Assembly (NCBI GenBank): GCA_017615435.1
Contig: JAGAAF010000047.1
Location: 1-14,646 of the forward strand
Length of the DNA: 14,646 nt
Direction of reading: 5' to 3'
Source: Bacteroidales bacterium
GTDB taxonomy: Bacteria > Bacteroidota > Bacteroidia > Bacteroidales > UBA932
Shown piece after piece: positions 1 to 6,590 of this stretch (position 1 is the stretch's first letter; each line of letters starts with the position of its first letter). The notes under the pieces were generated by a model. That model did not search any database. It saw only the letters and a program-made list of their open reading frames with translations, and was not told the origin of the DNA. Made by a program: the position numbers and the translations under genes.

Positions 1-155
1 AAGGCGCATGTGCGCCTTTACAGAAACAAGGTTGTAATTGTTCGCTCACATTATCGCCGCGTGTGGATACGCAAATAATGTTTGAGCGATAGTTCCAACA
101 AGGAACTTCTACCCGACCTGACGCCCCAGGGGAGAGCTTAGTCTCTCCCTTTTTT
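1..155 (+). ncRNA. Probable structured non-coding RNA, 3' part (cut by window start)
   Basis: No convincing reading frame lies here, but the plus strand folds into consecutive hairpins. Bases 1-8 pair with 11-18. A long stem pairs 42-54 with 75-89, with a two-base bulge at 81-82, and encloses an inner stem (59-62 with 69-72). A perfect 6-bp hairpin pairs 91-96 with 102-107 across a 5-base loop, and a terminator hairpin with a T run follows at 130-155. An extended rod followed by a small hairpin on its 3' side recalls 6S RNA, and Bacteroidales carry terminator-ended RNAs such as Bacteroidales-1; both identities are from memory and unproven. No -7 box is seen in 1-40, so the 5' end probably lies before the window. 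The alternative is a set of unrelated hairpins after an upstream gene. The hairpins are seen; transcription is inferred. Confidence 0.5.
130..155 (+). terminator. Intrinsic terminator of the left-edge RNA
   Basis: A 7-bp perfect stem (130-136 with 143-149, GGGAGAG/CTCTCCC) with a 6-base loop is followed directly by six T. The T run lies only on the plus-strand 3' side, so it ends plus-strand transcription and does not terminate luxS, whose stop codon is at 157-159. Confidence 0.82.
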
Positions 156-156
156 A

Positions 157-651
157 TTACGCGTCGGCGAAGGTTTTGCCGTCCGACAAAACTACCTGTA
201 ACTTGGTGTATTCGGAGTGGAAGTCGTTAACTAAACGGTCCAGATAGCGGGCGGCTTCCCATTTGCACATCGGGAGGTCGTGCAACATATAATTCCCGCA
301 GGTTTGGGGTTCGGTGGCTGGGACGTGGTCCTGCGAGAGAATCCAGCGAAGGCACTCGCAGGTCAGGCGGCGCATATCTTCGACCGAATAAGTTCCGGTC
401 ATAACGATGTACATCCCTGTGAGGCAGCCCATCGGCCCGACATAGACGACATCGTCCTTAGCAGCGGAGTTGCGAAACCAGGTGGCCATCAAGTGCTCCA
501 GGCTGTGCATTGCGGCTGGGGCGACGGCGGGTTCCTTGTTCGGCTCGGTGATGCGGAGGTCGAAGGTGGTGAAGCCCTTGTCCTGGCGGCTCACATAAAT
601 GCCCGGCTTAAGATGTGTATGGTCTATGGTGAAACTCTGAATGACTTCCAT
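157..651 (-). CDS. luxS: S-ribosylhomocysteine lyase LuxS
   Basis: LuxS cleaves S-ribosylhomocysteine to homocysteine and DPD, the precursor of autoinducer-2, in the cytoplasmic activated-methyl cycle. The 164-residue product has the usual family length. The metal-binding motif HSLEH is at residues 49-53 (His49, His53, with Glu52 as the likely catalytic acid/base). The GPMGC motif with the catalytic Cys76 is at 72-76, and a third metal-ligand-type Cys118 sits in TCGNY. The N-terminal stretch SFTIDHTHLKPG is typical of the family. It is the last gene of a minus-strand run, starting two bases after the stop of the preceding membrane-protein gene, with no promoter between them, so it is probably cotranscribed. 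No terminator follows on this strand; the next hairpin faces the other way. Family assignment is secure; a signalling role, as opposed to simple detoxification, cannot be read from sequence. Confidence 0.98.
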   Translation of the reverse strand: MEVIQSFTIDHTHLKPGIYVSRQDKGFTTFDLRITEPNKEPAVAPAAMHSLEHLMATWFRNSAAKDDVVYVGPMGCLTGMYIVMTGTYSVEDMRRLTCECLRWILSQDHVPATEPQTCGNYMLHDLPMCKWEAARYLDRLVNDFHSEYTKLQVVLSDGKTFADA

Positions 652-653
652 AA

Positions 654-1160
654 TTAACCTTTCTTGTTCAGAAGATAAATCACGCCTATGATCAGCGCCG
701 CAACGAGACCATAGGTGACGATACCGTTGAACAGACCTTCGTGATTCATCCTGAACCAGAAGATTCCGTAGTTTATGGCGAACAGAAGCACACCTCCGGC
801 CAAGGCGATTACCAATCCCCAGACCGTGCCGCCGACATTGTTCTCCCAGGTGTTTTCCTTGAAGGACTTGACTAAAAGATATACGAACGGAATCAATCCG
901 ACCATTATCGAGATAATCAGCGCGATCATCATTTTGTTATGCTTCACGGCCTGCGCCTCTTCGGACTTCTGCTTGGTTTCTTCGAAACGGTCGAGCAAAG
1001 CCTGTTCCTGCGGGGTCAGGTATTGTTCGTACAGTTTGGTGATGTCGTCGTCCTGGGCATAGGCTGACGCGCAAAAGACACCCGATCGGGTCGGTGATGA
1101 CACACAAACAGAGAACGTCGCCAGAGCTCCGGCGATCAATAGTATCAGTATCTTTTTCAT
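654..1160 (-). CDS. Small membrane protein with signal peptide and three membrane segments
   Basis: I do not recognise a named family. The 168-residue product begins with a hydrophobic export signal that probably ends near ASAYAQ (residues 31-36). A short charged, Glu/Lys/Gln-rich amphipathic stretch (about 48-73) that could form a coiled coil comes next, followed by three predicted membrane segments (about 77-97, 111-136 and 145-165) and a basic C-terminal tail (NKKG). The ATG at 1160 is chosen because it overlaps the upstream stop codon (ATGA, 1157-1160), an arrangement typical of translational coupling; a start nine bases further upstream is possible. It lies between a secreted EF-hand protein and luxS. 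A function linked to luxS is not implied beyond cotranscription. The topology is inferred from hydrophobicity only. Confidence 0.8.
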   Translation of the reverse strand: MKKILILLIAGALATFSVCVSSPTRSGVFCASAYAQDDDITKLYEQYLTPQEQALLDRFEETKQKSEEAQAVKHNKMMIALIISIMVGLIPFVYLLVKSFKENTWENNVGGTVWGLVIALAGGVLLFAINYGIFWFRMNHEGLFNGIVTYGLVAALIIGVIYLLNKKG

Positions 1161-1609
1161 CGGTACCAAATAGAATTCGGATCGTTATCGTTATAAACAC
1201 GCTTGACGGTCAGCGAGCCTTCCGAGTTGGGCGTGACCAGTTGCGGATAGCAGCCAACCGCGAGCACGAGCGTCTTCAAAAGCGGGCTTTGTACCGCCAC
1301 GAACTCCAGTTTGTAATTGGCGGACAGGTCCACATCCTGAATATCGCTTTCCCCGAGCCAGACCTTCTTCAGATTGGGAAACTTCTGCAGGTCTTCGTAG
1401 GTCTTGACCTCGAAGATGTGGGAACGGTACACGGTGAGGTTCAGCACGGTCAGCGAATCGGCTTCAACCTTTGACAGTACGCCGTCGCCGTTGCGGTCTC
1501 CGGCCTTCAGCGCGCAGCGCAGCACCTCCGGATCCGCGAACTTCAGCTCCTGCGCAAACGCGTTGAAACTGAGCAGCGCCAGGACGGCAATGAATAGGAT
1601 TTTCTTCAT
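1157..1609 (-). CDS. Secreted EF-hand and leucine-rich-repeat-like protein
   Basis: The 150-residue product has a signal peptide ending near FNAFAQ (residue 20). Residues 38-49 form a textbook EF-hand loop (Asp38, Asn40, Asp42, Gly43, Leu45, Ser46, Glu49), so calcium binding is likely. The following part reads as short leucine-rich repeats (about 60-118, with blocks like LKKVWLGESDIQDVDLS), a pattern common in Bacteroidales exported proteins, where an EF-hand precedes LRR-type repeats. At 150 residues it is short for that group, with only two or three repeats. The ATG at 1609 is preferred over one 21 bases upstream, because a minus-strand -7 box (1630-1637) would overlap the earlier start. 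It is first in a unit with the membrane protein and luxS. The ligand or surface partner is unknown. Confidence 0.82.
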   Translation of the reverse strand: MKKILFIAVLALLSFNAFAQELKFADPEVLRCALKAGDRNGDGVLSKVEADSLTVLNLTVYRSHIFEVKTYEDLQKFPNLKKVWLGESDIQDVDLSANYKLEFVAVQSPLLKTLVLAVGCYPQLVTPNSEGSLTVKRVYNDNDPNSIWYR

Positions 1610-1629
1610 AAACTGATGTGGTTTCTCCA

Positions 1630-1637
1630 CAAAGATA
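1630..1637 (-). promoter_or_regulatory. Bacteroidota -7 element for the luxS operon
   Basis: The minus strand reads TATCTTTG, an exact match to TAnnTTTG, 20 bases before the ATG at 1609. No good -33 TTTG is visible. It sits back to back with the dsbD promoter, two bases away. Confidence 0.6.
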
Positions 1638-1639
1638 AT

Positions 1640-1647
1640 TATATTTG
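1640..1647 (+). promoter_or_regulatory. Bacteroidota -7 element for dsbD
   Basis: TATATTTG matches TAnnTTTG exactly and ends seven bases before the dsbD ATG at 1655, which leaves only a few bases of 5' leader. The -33 region is weak. Confidence 0.6.
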
Positions 1648-1654
1648 AAGAACT

Positions 1655-3505
1655 ATGATGCTGTCTTTTCTGCTAGCGCTTTTGTTCCAGCTCGCTCCCG
1701 CCGTGGTGTGGGAGGCGAAGGTGGAACGTGCGGACAATGATAAGCTCGAACTGGTCATCACCGGAAAGGTGAGCGAAGGCTATTATATCCATCCTATGGC
1801 GGACAAAGCGGTCGGCGTAAGCCTGGAGCTGGCGGATGGCGTGATCCCGCTGGGCGAGCCGGTAGAGCAATACGAGCCGGCGGACTACAAGGGCGTGGAA
1901 GTGGTCACGGGCACATACGTGCTACGGCAGGCCGTCGATGCCAAAGGTGCGGCCGTGAAGGGCACGGTCACCTGGAGCGTGTGCCACGGTGACGAATGCG
2001 AAGCGCCGGAGGACTACGACTTCAGTGTCGCGCTGCCCGAAGCGGAAAAGATCCCCGATCAGGTCGGGGATGAAGTAAAAACATCTCTATGGTCCCTGGT
2101 GCTGGAGGCAATCATATGGGGCCTGCTGATGCTGCTGACGCCGTGCGTGTTCCCGATGGTGCCGATGACGGTGTCGTTCTTCCTCAGGCAGAGCGGCTCC
2201 CCGAGGCAGGGGCGCTTCAAGGCGGCGATGTACGGCTTGTTCATCGTGCTGCTGTACACCGTGCCGATAAGCGTAATCATAGGCCTGACGTGGGCTGTGG
2301 GCGGATCCACGGTCACGGCGGACATCTTCAACTGGCTCAGCACGCACTGGCTGCCGAACATAATCTTCTTCCTCGTGTTTATGGTCTTCGCCGCTTCGTT
2401 CTTCGGAGCTTTCGAGATCGTGCTGCCGTCGTCGTGGACGAACAAGGCCGATGCGGGTAGCGAACGTAAGGGTCTGCTGGGCGTGTTCTTTCTCGCACTC
2501 ACGCTCGTGCTCGTGAGCTTCAGCTGCACCGGCCCGATCGTGGGCACGGTCCTTATCAAGAGCACGCAGGGCGAGTTCTGGGCCCCTATGGTCACTATGC
2601 TCGCGTTCAGCATAGCCTTCGCTTTGCCGTTCACGCTGTTCGCGTTCTTCCCGTCCGTGCTGTCGAAACTTCCGCGCAGCGGCGGTTGGCTTAACAGCGT
2701 AAAGGTCACGCTCGGCTTCATCGAAATCGCGCTCGGCCTGAAGTTCCTCAGCGTGGCGGACCAGACCTACCACTGGCACCTGCTGGACAGGGACATCTAT
2801 CTCGCTATATGGATTATCTGCTTCACCCTGCTGGGATTATACCTCCTGGGGCTGATTAAATTTAAATACGACACCCCCATAAAAAAGTTTTCAGTCGGCC
2901 GTATCGCGCTGATTATCATTGACTTTGCGTTCGTGGCGTATATGATACCCGGAATGTGGGGTGCGCCGCTGAAGGCCCTGAGCGGATACCTTCCGCCGAT
3001 GGAAACACAGCACATCAGGCTCGGAAAGTACGCGCCCGCGGCGGGGGAGAGCGTCGTGCTGCCTGGCACGGTGACCGGTAACGTGGTCGCGCTGCCGCAC
3101 GGGCTGACCGGCTACGACAACCTGCCCGACGCCCTGGCCGCCGCGGCCGCATCCGGAAAGAAAGTCTTCGTGGACATAACCGGCCACGGCTGCGTGAACT
3201 GCCGCGAAATGGAAGCCCGCGTGTGGAGCGATCCGGAAGTGCTGCAGCGGCTCAGGGACAACTTCATCATCGTTTCGCTATATGTGGACGATAAAACTCG
3301 TCTGCCGCAGGACAAATGGGTTACCACCCCTTCAGGCAAGGTCCTGAAAGACGTCGGCCGCGTGAACGCCCGGCTCGTGCTGGATCGCTTCGGCGTGAAC
3401 TCCCAGCCGAACTACTTCATACTTGACGCCGAAGGCCGCACCCTCGCCGGTCCTCGCGGCTATAATCTCGATCCCGTCGCCTTCGCAGCATTCCTCGACC
3501 AATGA
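1655..3505 (+). CDS. dsbD: Thiol:disulfide interchange protein DsbD (three-domain)
   Basis: DsbD carries reducing power from cytoplasmic thioredoxin across the inner membrane to periplasmic thiol proteins. All three cysteine pairs are present in the 616-residue product. The N-terminal periplasmic domain (about 18-128) has Cys110 and Cys115. The membrane domain (about 146-435, roughly eight helices) has Cys164 in TPCVFPM and Cys291 in SCTGP. The C-terminal thioredoxin-like domain (about 460-616) has CVNC at 513-516 and a cis-proline segment near SQPNYF. Residues 1-16 look like a signal sequence. Two ATGs lie in tandem at 1655 and 1658; either could be used, both very close to the -7 box. The linker between the N-terminal and membrane domains carries a perfect DNA inverted repeat (2051-2071). 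The stop overlaps the HAD gene by four bases, so the two are translationally coupled. Confidence 0.95.
   Translation: MMLSFLLALLFQLAPAVVWEAKVERADNDKLELVITGKVSEGYYIHPMADKAVGVSLELADGVIPLGEPVEQYEPADYKGVEVVTGTYVLRQAVDAKGAAVKGTVTWSVCHGDECEAPEDYDFSVALPEAEKIPDQVGDEVKTSLWSLVLEAIIWGLLMLLTPCVFPMVPMTVSFFLRQSGSPRQGRFKAAMYGLFIVLLYTVPISVIIGLTWAVGGSTVTADIFNWLSTHWLPNIIFFLVFMVFAASFFGAFEIVLPSSWTNKADAGSERKGLLGVFFLALTLVLVSFSCTGPIVGTVLIKSTQGEFWAPMVTMLAFSIAFALPFTLFAFFPSVLSKLPRSGGWLNSVKVTLGFIEIALGLKFLSVADQTYHWHLLDRDIYLAIWIICFTLLGLYLLGLIKFKYDTPIKKFSVGRIALIIIDFAFVAYMIPGMWGAPLKALSGYLPPMETQHIRLGKYAPAAGESVVLPGTVTGNVVALPHGLTGYDNLPDALAAAAASGKKVFVDITGHGCVNCREMEARVWSDPEVLQRLRDNFIIVSLYVDDKTRLPQDKWVTTPSGKVLKDVGRVNARLVLDRFGVNSQPNYFILDAEGRTLAGPRGYNLDPVAFAAFLDQ
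2051..2071. repeat. Perfect 8-bp inverted repeat inside the dsbD linker
   Basis: Bases 2051-2058 (ATCCCCGA) and 2064-2071 (TCGGGGAT) are perfect inverted copies around a five-base centre. In frame it encodes IPDQVGDE (residues 133-140), in the hydrophilic linker between the DsbD N-terminal and membrane domains. From memory, similar PDQVRDD-type peptides are encoded by dispersed short palindromic repeats in many bacteria. Only this copy occurs in the window. Confidence 0.6.
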
Positions 3506-4107
3506 TAAGCACCATCATATTCGATTTCGGAGGGGTTCTGGTAGACTGGGACCCGCATAGGATGCTGGACGGGTATTTCGGCAGCCGGCAGAAGGCGGAC
3601 TGGTTCATCGCGAACATCTGCACGAGCGAGTGGAACGCGGAAATGGACGCGGGCAAACCGTTCGCTCAGGGAATAGCCGAACTCTCAGCAATTCATCCGG
3701 AATGGGCGCACGAAATCCAGCTTTACTACGACCGTTGGATCGAGATGATAGGCGATCAGATTCCCGGTATGGAGGACCTGCTGCGCGAGCTGAAAGCCCG
3801 CGGTTACCGCCTCTATGGCCTCACCAACTGGTCGGCGGAAACGTTCTGCCTGGTGCGCCACCGTTTTCCCGTGTTCGACCTGCTGGACGGTATGCTCGTC
3901 TCTGGCGAGGAACATATGCTCAAGCCGGCTCCAGAATTCTTCCAACTGCTTGTGGACCGCTTCGGGTTGAATCCGGCAGAGAGCATTTTCATCGACGACA
4001 ACCAGCCCAATGTGGACGGCGCCATCGCCTTTGGCATCAATGCCATCAGGTTCGAGAATGCCGAAACCCTGCGACGACAATTAAAAACACTGCTATATGA
4101 AAACTAA
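3502..4107 (+). CDS. HAD-superfamily hydrolase, YihX-like sugar-phosphate phosphatase type
   Basis: This 201-residue product is a cytoplasmic haloacid-dehalogenase-type phosphatase. Motif I is FDFGGVLVDWD with nucleophile Asp8; the residue two positions on, often the general acid Asp, is Gly10, as I recall for E. coli YihX, an alpha-D-glucose-1-phosphate phosphatase. Motif II is LTN (Thr108), motif III is the Lys141 of LKPAPEFF, and motif IV is FIDDN (Asp165/Asp166) followed by VDGAIAFGINAI, close to the YihX pattern. The region between residues 17 and 88 forms the helical cap. The ATG overlaps the dsbD stop by four bases, and the 3' end overlaps the next gene by 11 bases. Family assignment is firm; the substrate is an inference. 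Confidence 0.92.
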   Translation: MISTIIFDFGGVLVDWDPHRMLDGYFGSRQKADWFIANICTSEWNAEMDAGKPFAQGIAELSAIHPEWAHEIQLYYDRWIEMIGDQIPGMEDLLRELKARGYRLYGLTNWSAETFCLVRHRFPVFDLLDGMLVSGEEHMLKPAPEFFQLLVDRFGLNPAESIFIDDNQPNVDGAIAFGINAIRFENAETLRRQLKTLLYEN

Positions 4108-4915
4108 CCACGCCCTCCTTATTGTTGCCGCTTGCCTCTGTCTGGCAGGTTGCAAACAGAGCACAGAGTATCCGCCCGTGAAGTCGATATCTCTCGAATA
4201 CCCGAGTTTGTCGGCTTACGAGGAATCCTGGAACTGCAATTATGATTCAGAAGGCCGCCTGAAGCTGGTGGAGAAAAAGGAGGTCGCTGACAAGGAGAAG
4301 CATCTTATGTCGTGGAGTTATGCCTACGATGCAGAAGAACTTAAGGCTGTGAGCGAAGCGAAGGGGTGGAGAAAATCCCGTACCGCCTCCGTTGCCTTCC
4401 AGGACGACTTCACCCATATGCTTTCGTACACACTTCCGGAAGACACTGAGGAGGATGAGTACGGTATCGTTTTCCTGGGGCAGAACTGGGTGGCCACTTA
4501 CGACGCCGGCCGCTTGACAAAAGCCGTGTTCACCGATTTCACTTCCGACGGAATGGATATCAGTATGTTTACCTGGGGCGAAGACGGCCTTCTCGTCAAA
4601 TACGAGGGCTCCGACCCCGGAGTGTTCATTGAAATCAAGGATATAGAATATCTCGAGACGCCCAATCCTTTCAAGGGACCCGATCCCGTTGCGCTCATAA
4701 TGGGAATGAACTCATTCTATTGGCAGGGCTTCGCTGGTCCCAGACCTGCATCCCTGGTGGCGGGCTACACCCGGGTGACGAGCGACCCCTGGGTTGAGGA
4801 TGTCTCAATAGACCATATCTCGATTACTTACGAAACCGACCTCGACGGCCGCATTTCACACATCGTCCAGACTGCGAACGGAGTGCTGGAAAATGTTGCC
4901 GTTATTACTTACTAG
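4097..4915 (+). CDS. Predicted lipoprotein of unknown function
   Basis: The 272-residue product starts with a lipoprotein signal ending in LAGC (Cys19), so it is predicted to be lipid-anchored at the periplasmic or outer face. The mature part contains short beta-type stretches with a Y-D-x-x-G-R-L pattern (NYDSEGRL near residue 49, TYDAGRL near 134 and YETDLDGRI near 246). This resembles the beta-hairpin repeats of Bacteroidales DUF4595-like lipoproteins or YD repeats; I cannot assign it firmly. It overlaps the end of the HAD gene by 11 bases and is followed four bases later by the nuclease lipoprotein, so it belongs to the same transcription unit. No catalytic motif is visible. Confidence 0.82.
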   Translation: MKTNHALLIVAACLCLAGCKQSTEYPPVKSISLEYPSLSAYEESWNCNYDSEGRLKLVEKKEVADKEKHLMSWSYAYDAEELKAVSEAKGWRKSRTASVAFQDDFTHMLSYTLPEDTEEDEYGIVFLGQNWVATYDAGRLTKAVFTDFTSDGMDISMFTWGEDGLLVKYEGSDPGVFIEIKDIEYLETPNPFKGPDPVALIMGMNSFYWQGFAGPRPASLVAGYTRVTSDPWVEDVSIDHISITYETDLDGRISHIVQTANGVLENVAVITY

Positions 4916-4919
4916 CATT

Positions 4920-6587
4920 ATGAAGAAATTTTTAATACTGGCCCTGGCGGTCCTGATTCCATTCTGGGCCTGCGAAGAATTCGGCATTCAGAATCCCCTT
5001 GATCCCGGAACGGGGGAGCAGGTGGACACCACCGGCACTAACGTCCCCATAGACACTACCGGTACAGATGTCCCTATAGACACCACGGGCACCGTGACCC
5101 CTCCCGGCCCTGACACTCCTCCCGGCCCCGATACCCCGCCCGTTGTTGAGCCCGAATCCGTGGTCATTTTCGCCGAGGACTTCGACGGCAACACCTCCTA
5201 CACCGGTTATATGTCGAATTCCGACTGGTATAATTACTCCGGCGAGGATGTCGAGCACGTGACTTACGACACGTGGAATTCAAGTATCCGTAACGACAAT
5301 TATGGCAGCGCGGGCAAGTACGAAGGAGCCTCCGGCCAGTGCTACGGCCGCCTCATTCAGGCAAACAGCGGCAATATGGGCTACTGGACCGTAAACGGTA
5401 TCGGCACCTGCGGGTACAAAGACTTCAAGTTCAGTTTCGGCGCCGAGCAGAGTACGGATGTAATGACCTTCGAGTGGAGCGTGGACGGTACCACCTGGCA
5501 CGCCATTGCCTACGAATTCACCCTGGCGTATGACAAATGGGAAAGGGTAAGCGGCAGCTTCTCCATTCCGGAGGGATCGAAGACCCTTTCGTTGAAGTTC
5601 ACGCTTATAGGCCCGAAAGACACGTATAAATACGGCGCGAACCTTGACGATATTCTCATCGAGTCGGCAGGGGAGGCATCTACTCCCGGCGAGGATCCCG
5701 GAACCCCTTCCGGCCAGATCAATGGCTACATCGAGTGCCCGGCAAGCGTGGCGAACTCCGATTACTACTACAACACGCTCTATACTCACACGGTAAGGAC
5801 CAATAAGGCCGTCCGCAACTTCTCCTTCTGCTATGACACCCGCCGCCACAACCCCATCTGGGTGGCCTTCCCTATGCACGCCATCTATGCCGAAGGCTCC
5901 GGCCGCTCGAAGGACGAAAACGGCAACGACCCGTGGATGATGTATCCCGACCTGCCTCTGGACAAGCAGTCCATCATATGGGATATCGAAGGCGACGGCT
6001 ACCAGTACTGGTCAGCGACGTGTTCGATGCTTAACGGCGGAATGTGGACCAAAGGCCATCTGTGTATGTCCTCCAGCCGTTCCGGCGCGGGCAAGGAAAT
6101 CAACCTCCAGACCTTCTATCCGATCAACATCGCTCCGCAGTCGAACGCCTACTCCGGCATCTTCAGCGAGATATGGAGCAAGACCGAAGACCTTCACTGG
6201 CAGTACGGCTCCGAGGTCTGCTCCGACACCCTCTACGTGGTGGCCGGATGCCACTACGCCACCGACGCCAATGTCGAATACGACGCCTGCAGCTGGAATA
6301 ACCACAGCAGCCACTCCAAGCCTTGCGTGGTCCCTACTCATCAGTATAAACTGCTTCTCCGCACCCGCAGCGGCAACACCGGCAAGGCCATCCAGAACTG
6401 CAGCGCTTCCGAACTGAAGTGCATCGGCTTCTGGATGGATGCGGTAATCCCGAGCGGATCGTCCGAGGATCTTAAGGACTACGCGATGAGCGTGGCCGAC
6501 ATAGAAGCGATCACCGGCCTGACCTTCTTCCCGGGCGCCCCCGCCGCAGTAAAGAACCAATGTACCCCCTCCGACTGGGGCTTGTAG
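4920..6587 (+). CDS. Secreted lipoprotein with beta-sandwich-like region and DNA/RNA non-specific endonuclease domain
   Basis: The 555-residue product has a signal sequence with a probable lipid-attachment Cys18 (the lipobox FWAC is loose; acidic EE follows). A low-complexity Thr/Pro linker (about 34-78) contains tandem repeats. Residues about 80-250 look like a jelly-roll of the cleaved-adhesin/choice-of-anchor type (EDFDG start, late NLDDI). Residues about 285-540 match NUC1 endonucleases: GHL with the likely general base His380, QTFYPINIAPQ, VVAGCHY, and a C-terminal SVADIEAITGLTFF. The usual DRGH motif reads TKGH, and the metal-ligand Asn position after PQ is not clearly conserved, so activity is uncertain. 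About thirteen cysteines lie in the mature chain. The ATG at 4920 is preferred over one 27 bases upstream that would give a poor signal sequence. Likely role: degrading extracellular nucleic acids. Confidence 0.85.
   Translation: MKKFLILALAVLIPFWACEEFGIQNPLDPGTGEQVDTTGTNVPIDTTGTDVPIDTTGTVTPPGPDTPPGPDTPPVVEPESVVIFAEDFDGNTSYTGYMSNSDWYNYSGEDVEHVTYDTWNSSIRNDNYGSAGKYEGASGQCYGRLIQANSGNMGYWTVNGIGTCGYKDFKFSFGAEQSTDVMTFEWSVDGTTWHAIAYEFTLAYDKWERVSGSFSIPEGSKTLSLKFTLIGPKDTYKYGANLDDILIESAGEASTPGEDPGTPSGQINGYIECPASVANSDYYYNTLYTHTVRTNKAVRNFSFCYDTRRHNPIWVAFPMHAIYAEGSGRSKDENGNDPWMMYPDLPLDKQSIIWDIEGDGYQYWSATCSMLNGGMWTKGHLCMSSSRSGAGKEINLQTFYPINIAPQSNAYSGIFSEIWSKTEDLHWQYGSEVCSDTLYVVAGCHYATDANVEYDACSWNNHSSHSKPCVVPTHQYKLLLRTRSGNTGKAIQNCSASELKCIGFWMDAVIPSGSSEDLKDYAMSVADIEAITGLTFFPGAPAAVKNQCTPSDWGL
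5025..5135 (+). repeat. Coding tandem repeats in the nuclease linker
   Basis: Two 27-base units (5025-5051 and 5052-5078) encode DTTGTNVPI and DTTGTDVPI, and a third copy, starting at 5079, is broken off. Two 18-base units (5100-5117 and 5118-5135) encode PPGPDT. They form the flexible spacer between the lipid anchor and the folded domains and could vary in copy number between strains. Confidence 0.8.
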
Positions 6588-6590
6588 AAT

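Noticed and set aside
1..18. Separate terminator for an unseen upstream gene
   Set aside because: The 7-8 bp hairpin is perfect but followed by only three T counting the stem edge, so I kept it as part of the RNA-like region rather than a distinct terminator.
280..657. 125-codon plus-strand frame opposite luxS
   Set aside because: It overlaps luxS fully in antisense and shows no promoter or domain.
1119..1134. Imperfect palindrome (CGCCaGAGCTCcGGCG) in the membrane-protein signal region
   Set aside because: It is short, imperfect and GC-rich inside a coding region; chance is sufficient.
2059..2779. Long minus-strand frames opposite dsbD (220 and 230 codons)
   Set aside because: They are antisense shadows of the DsbD membrane domain, with no start context or domain; one is very rich in Arg/His/Glu.
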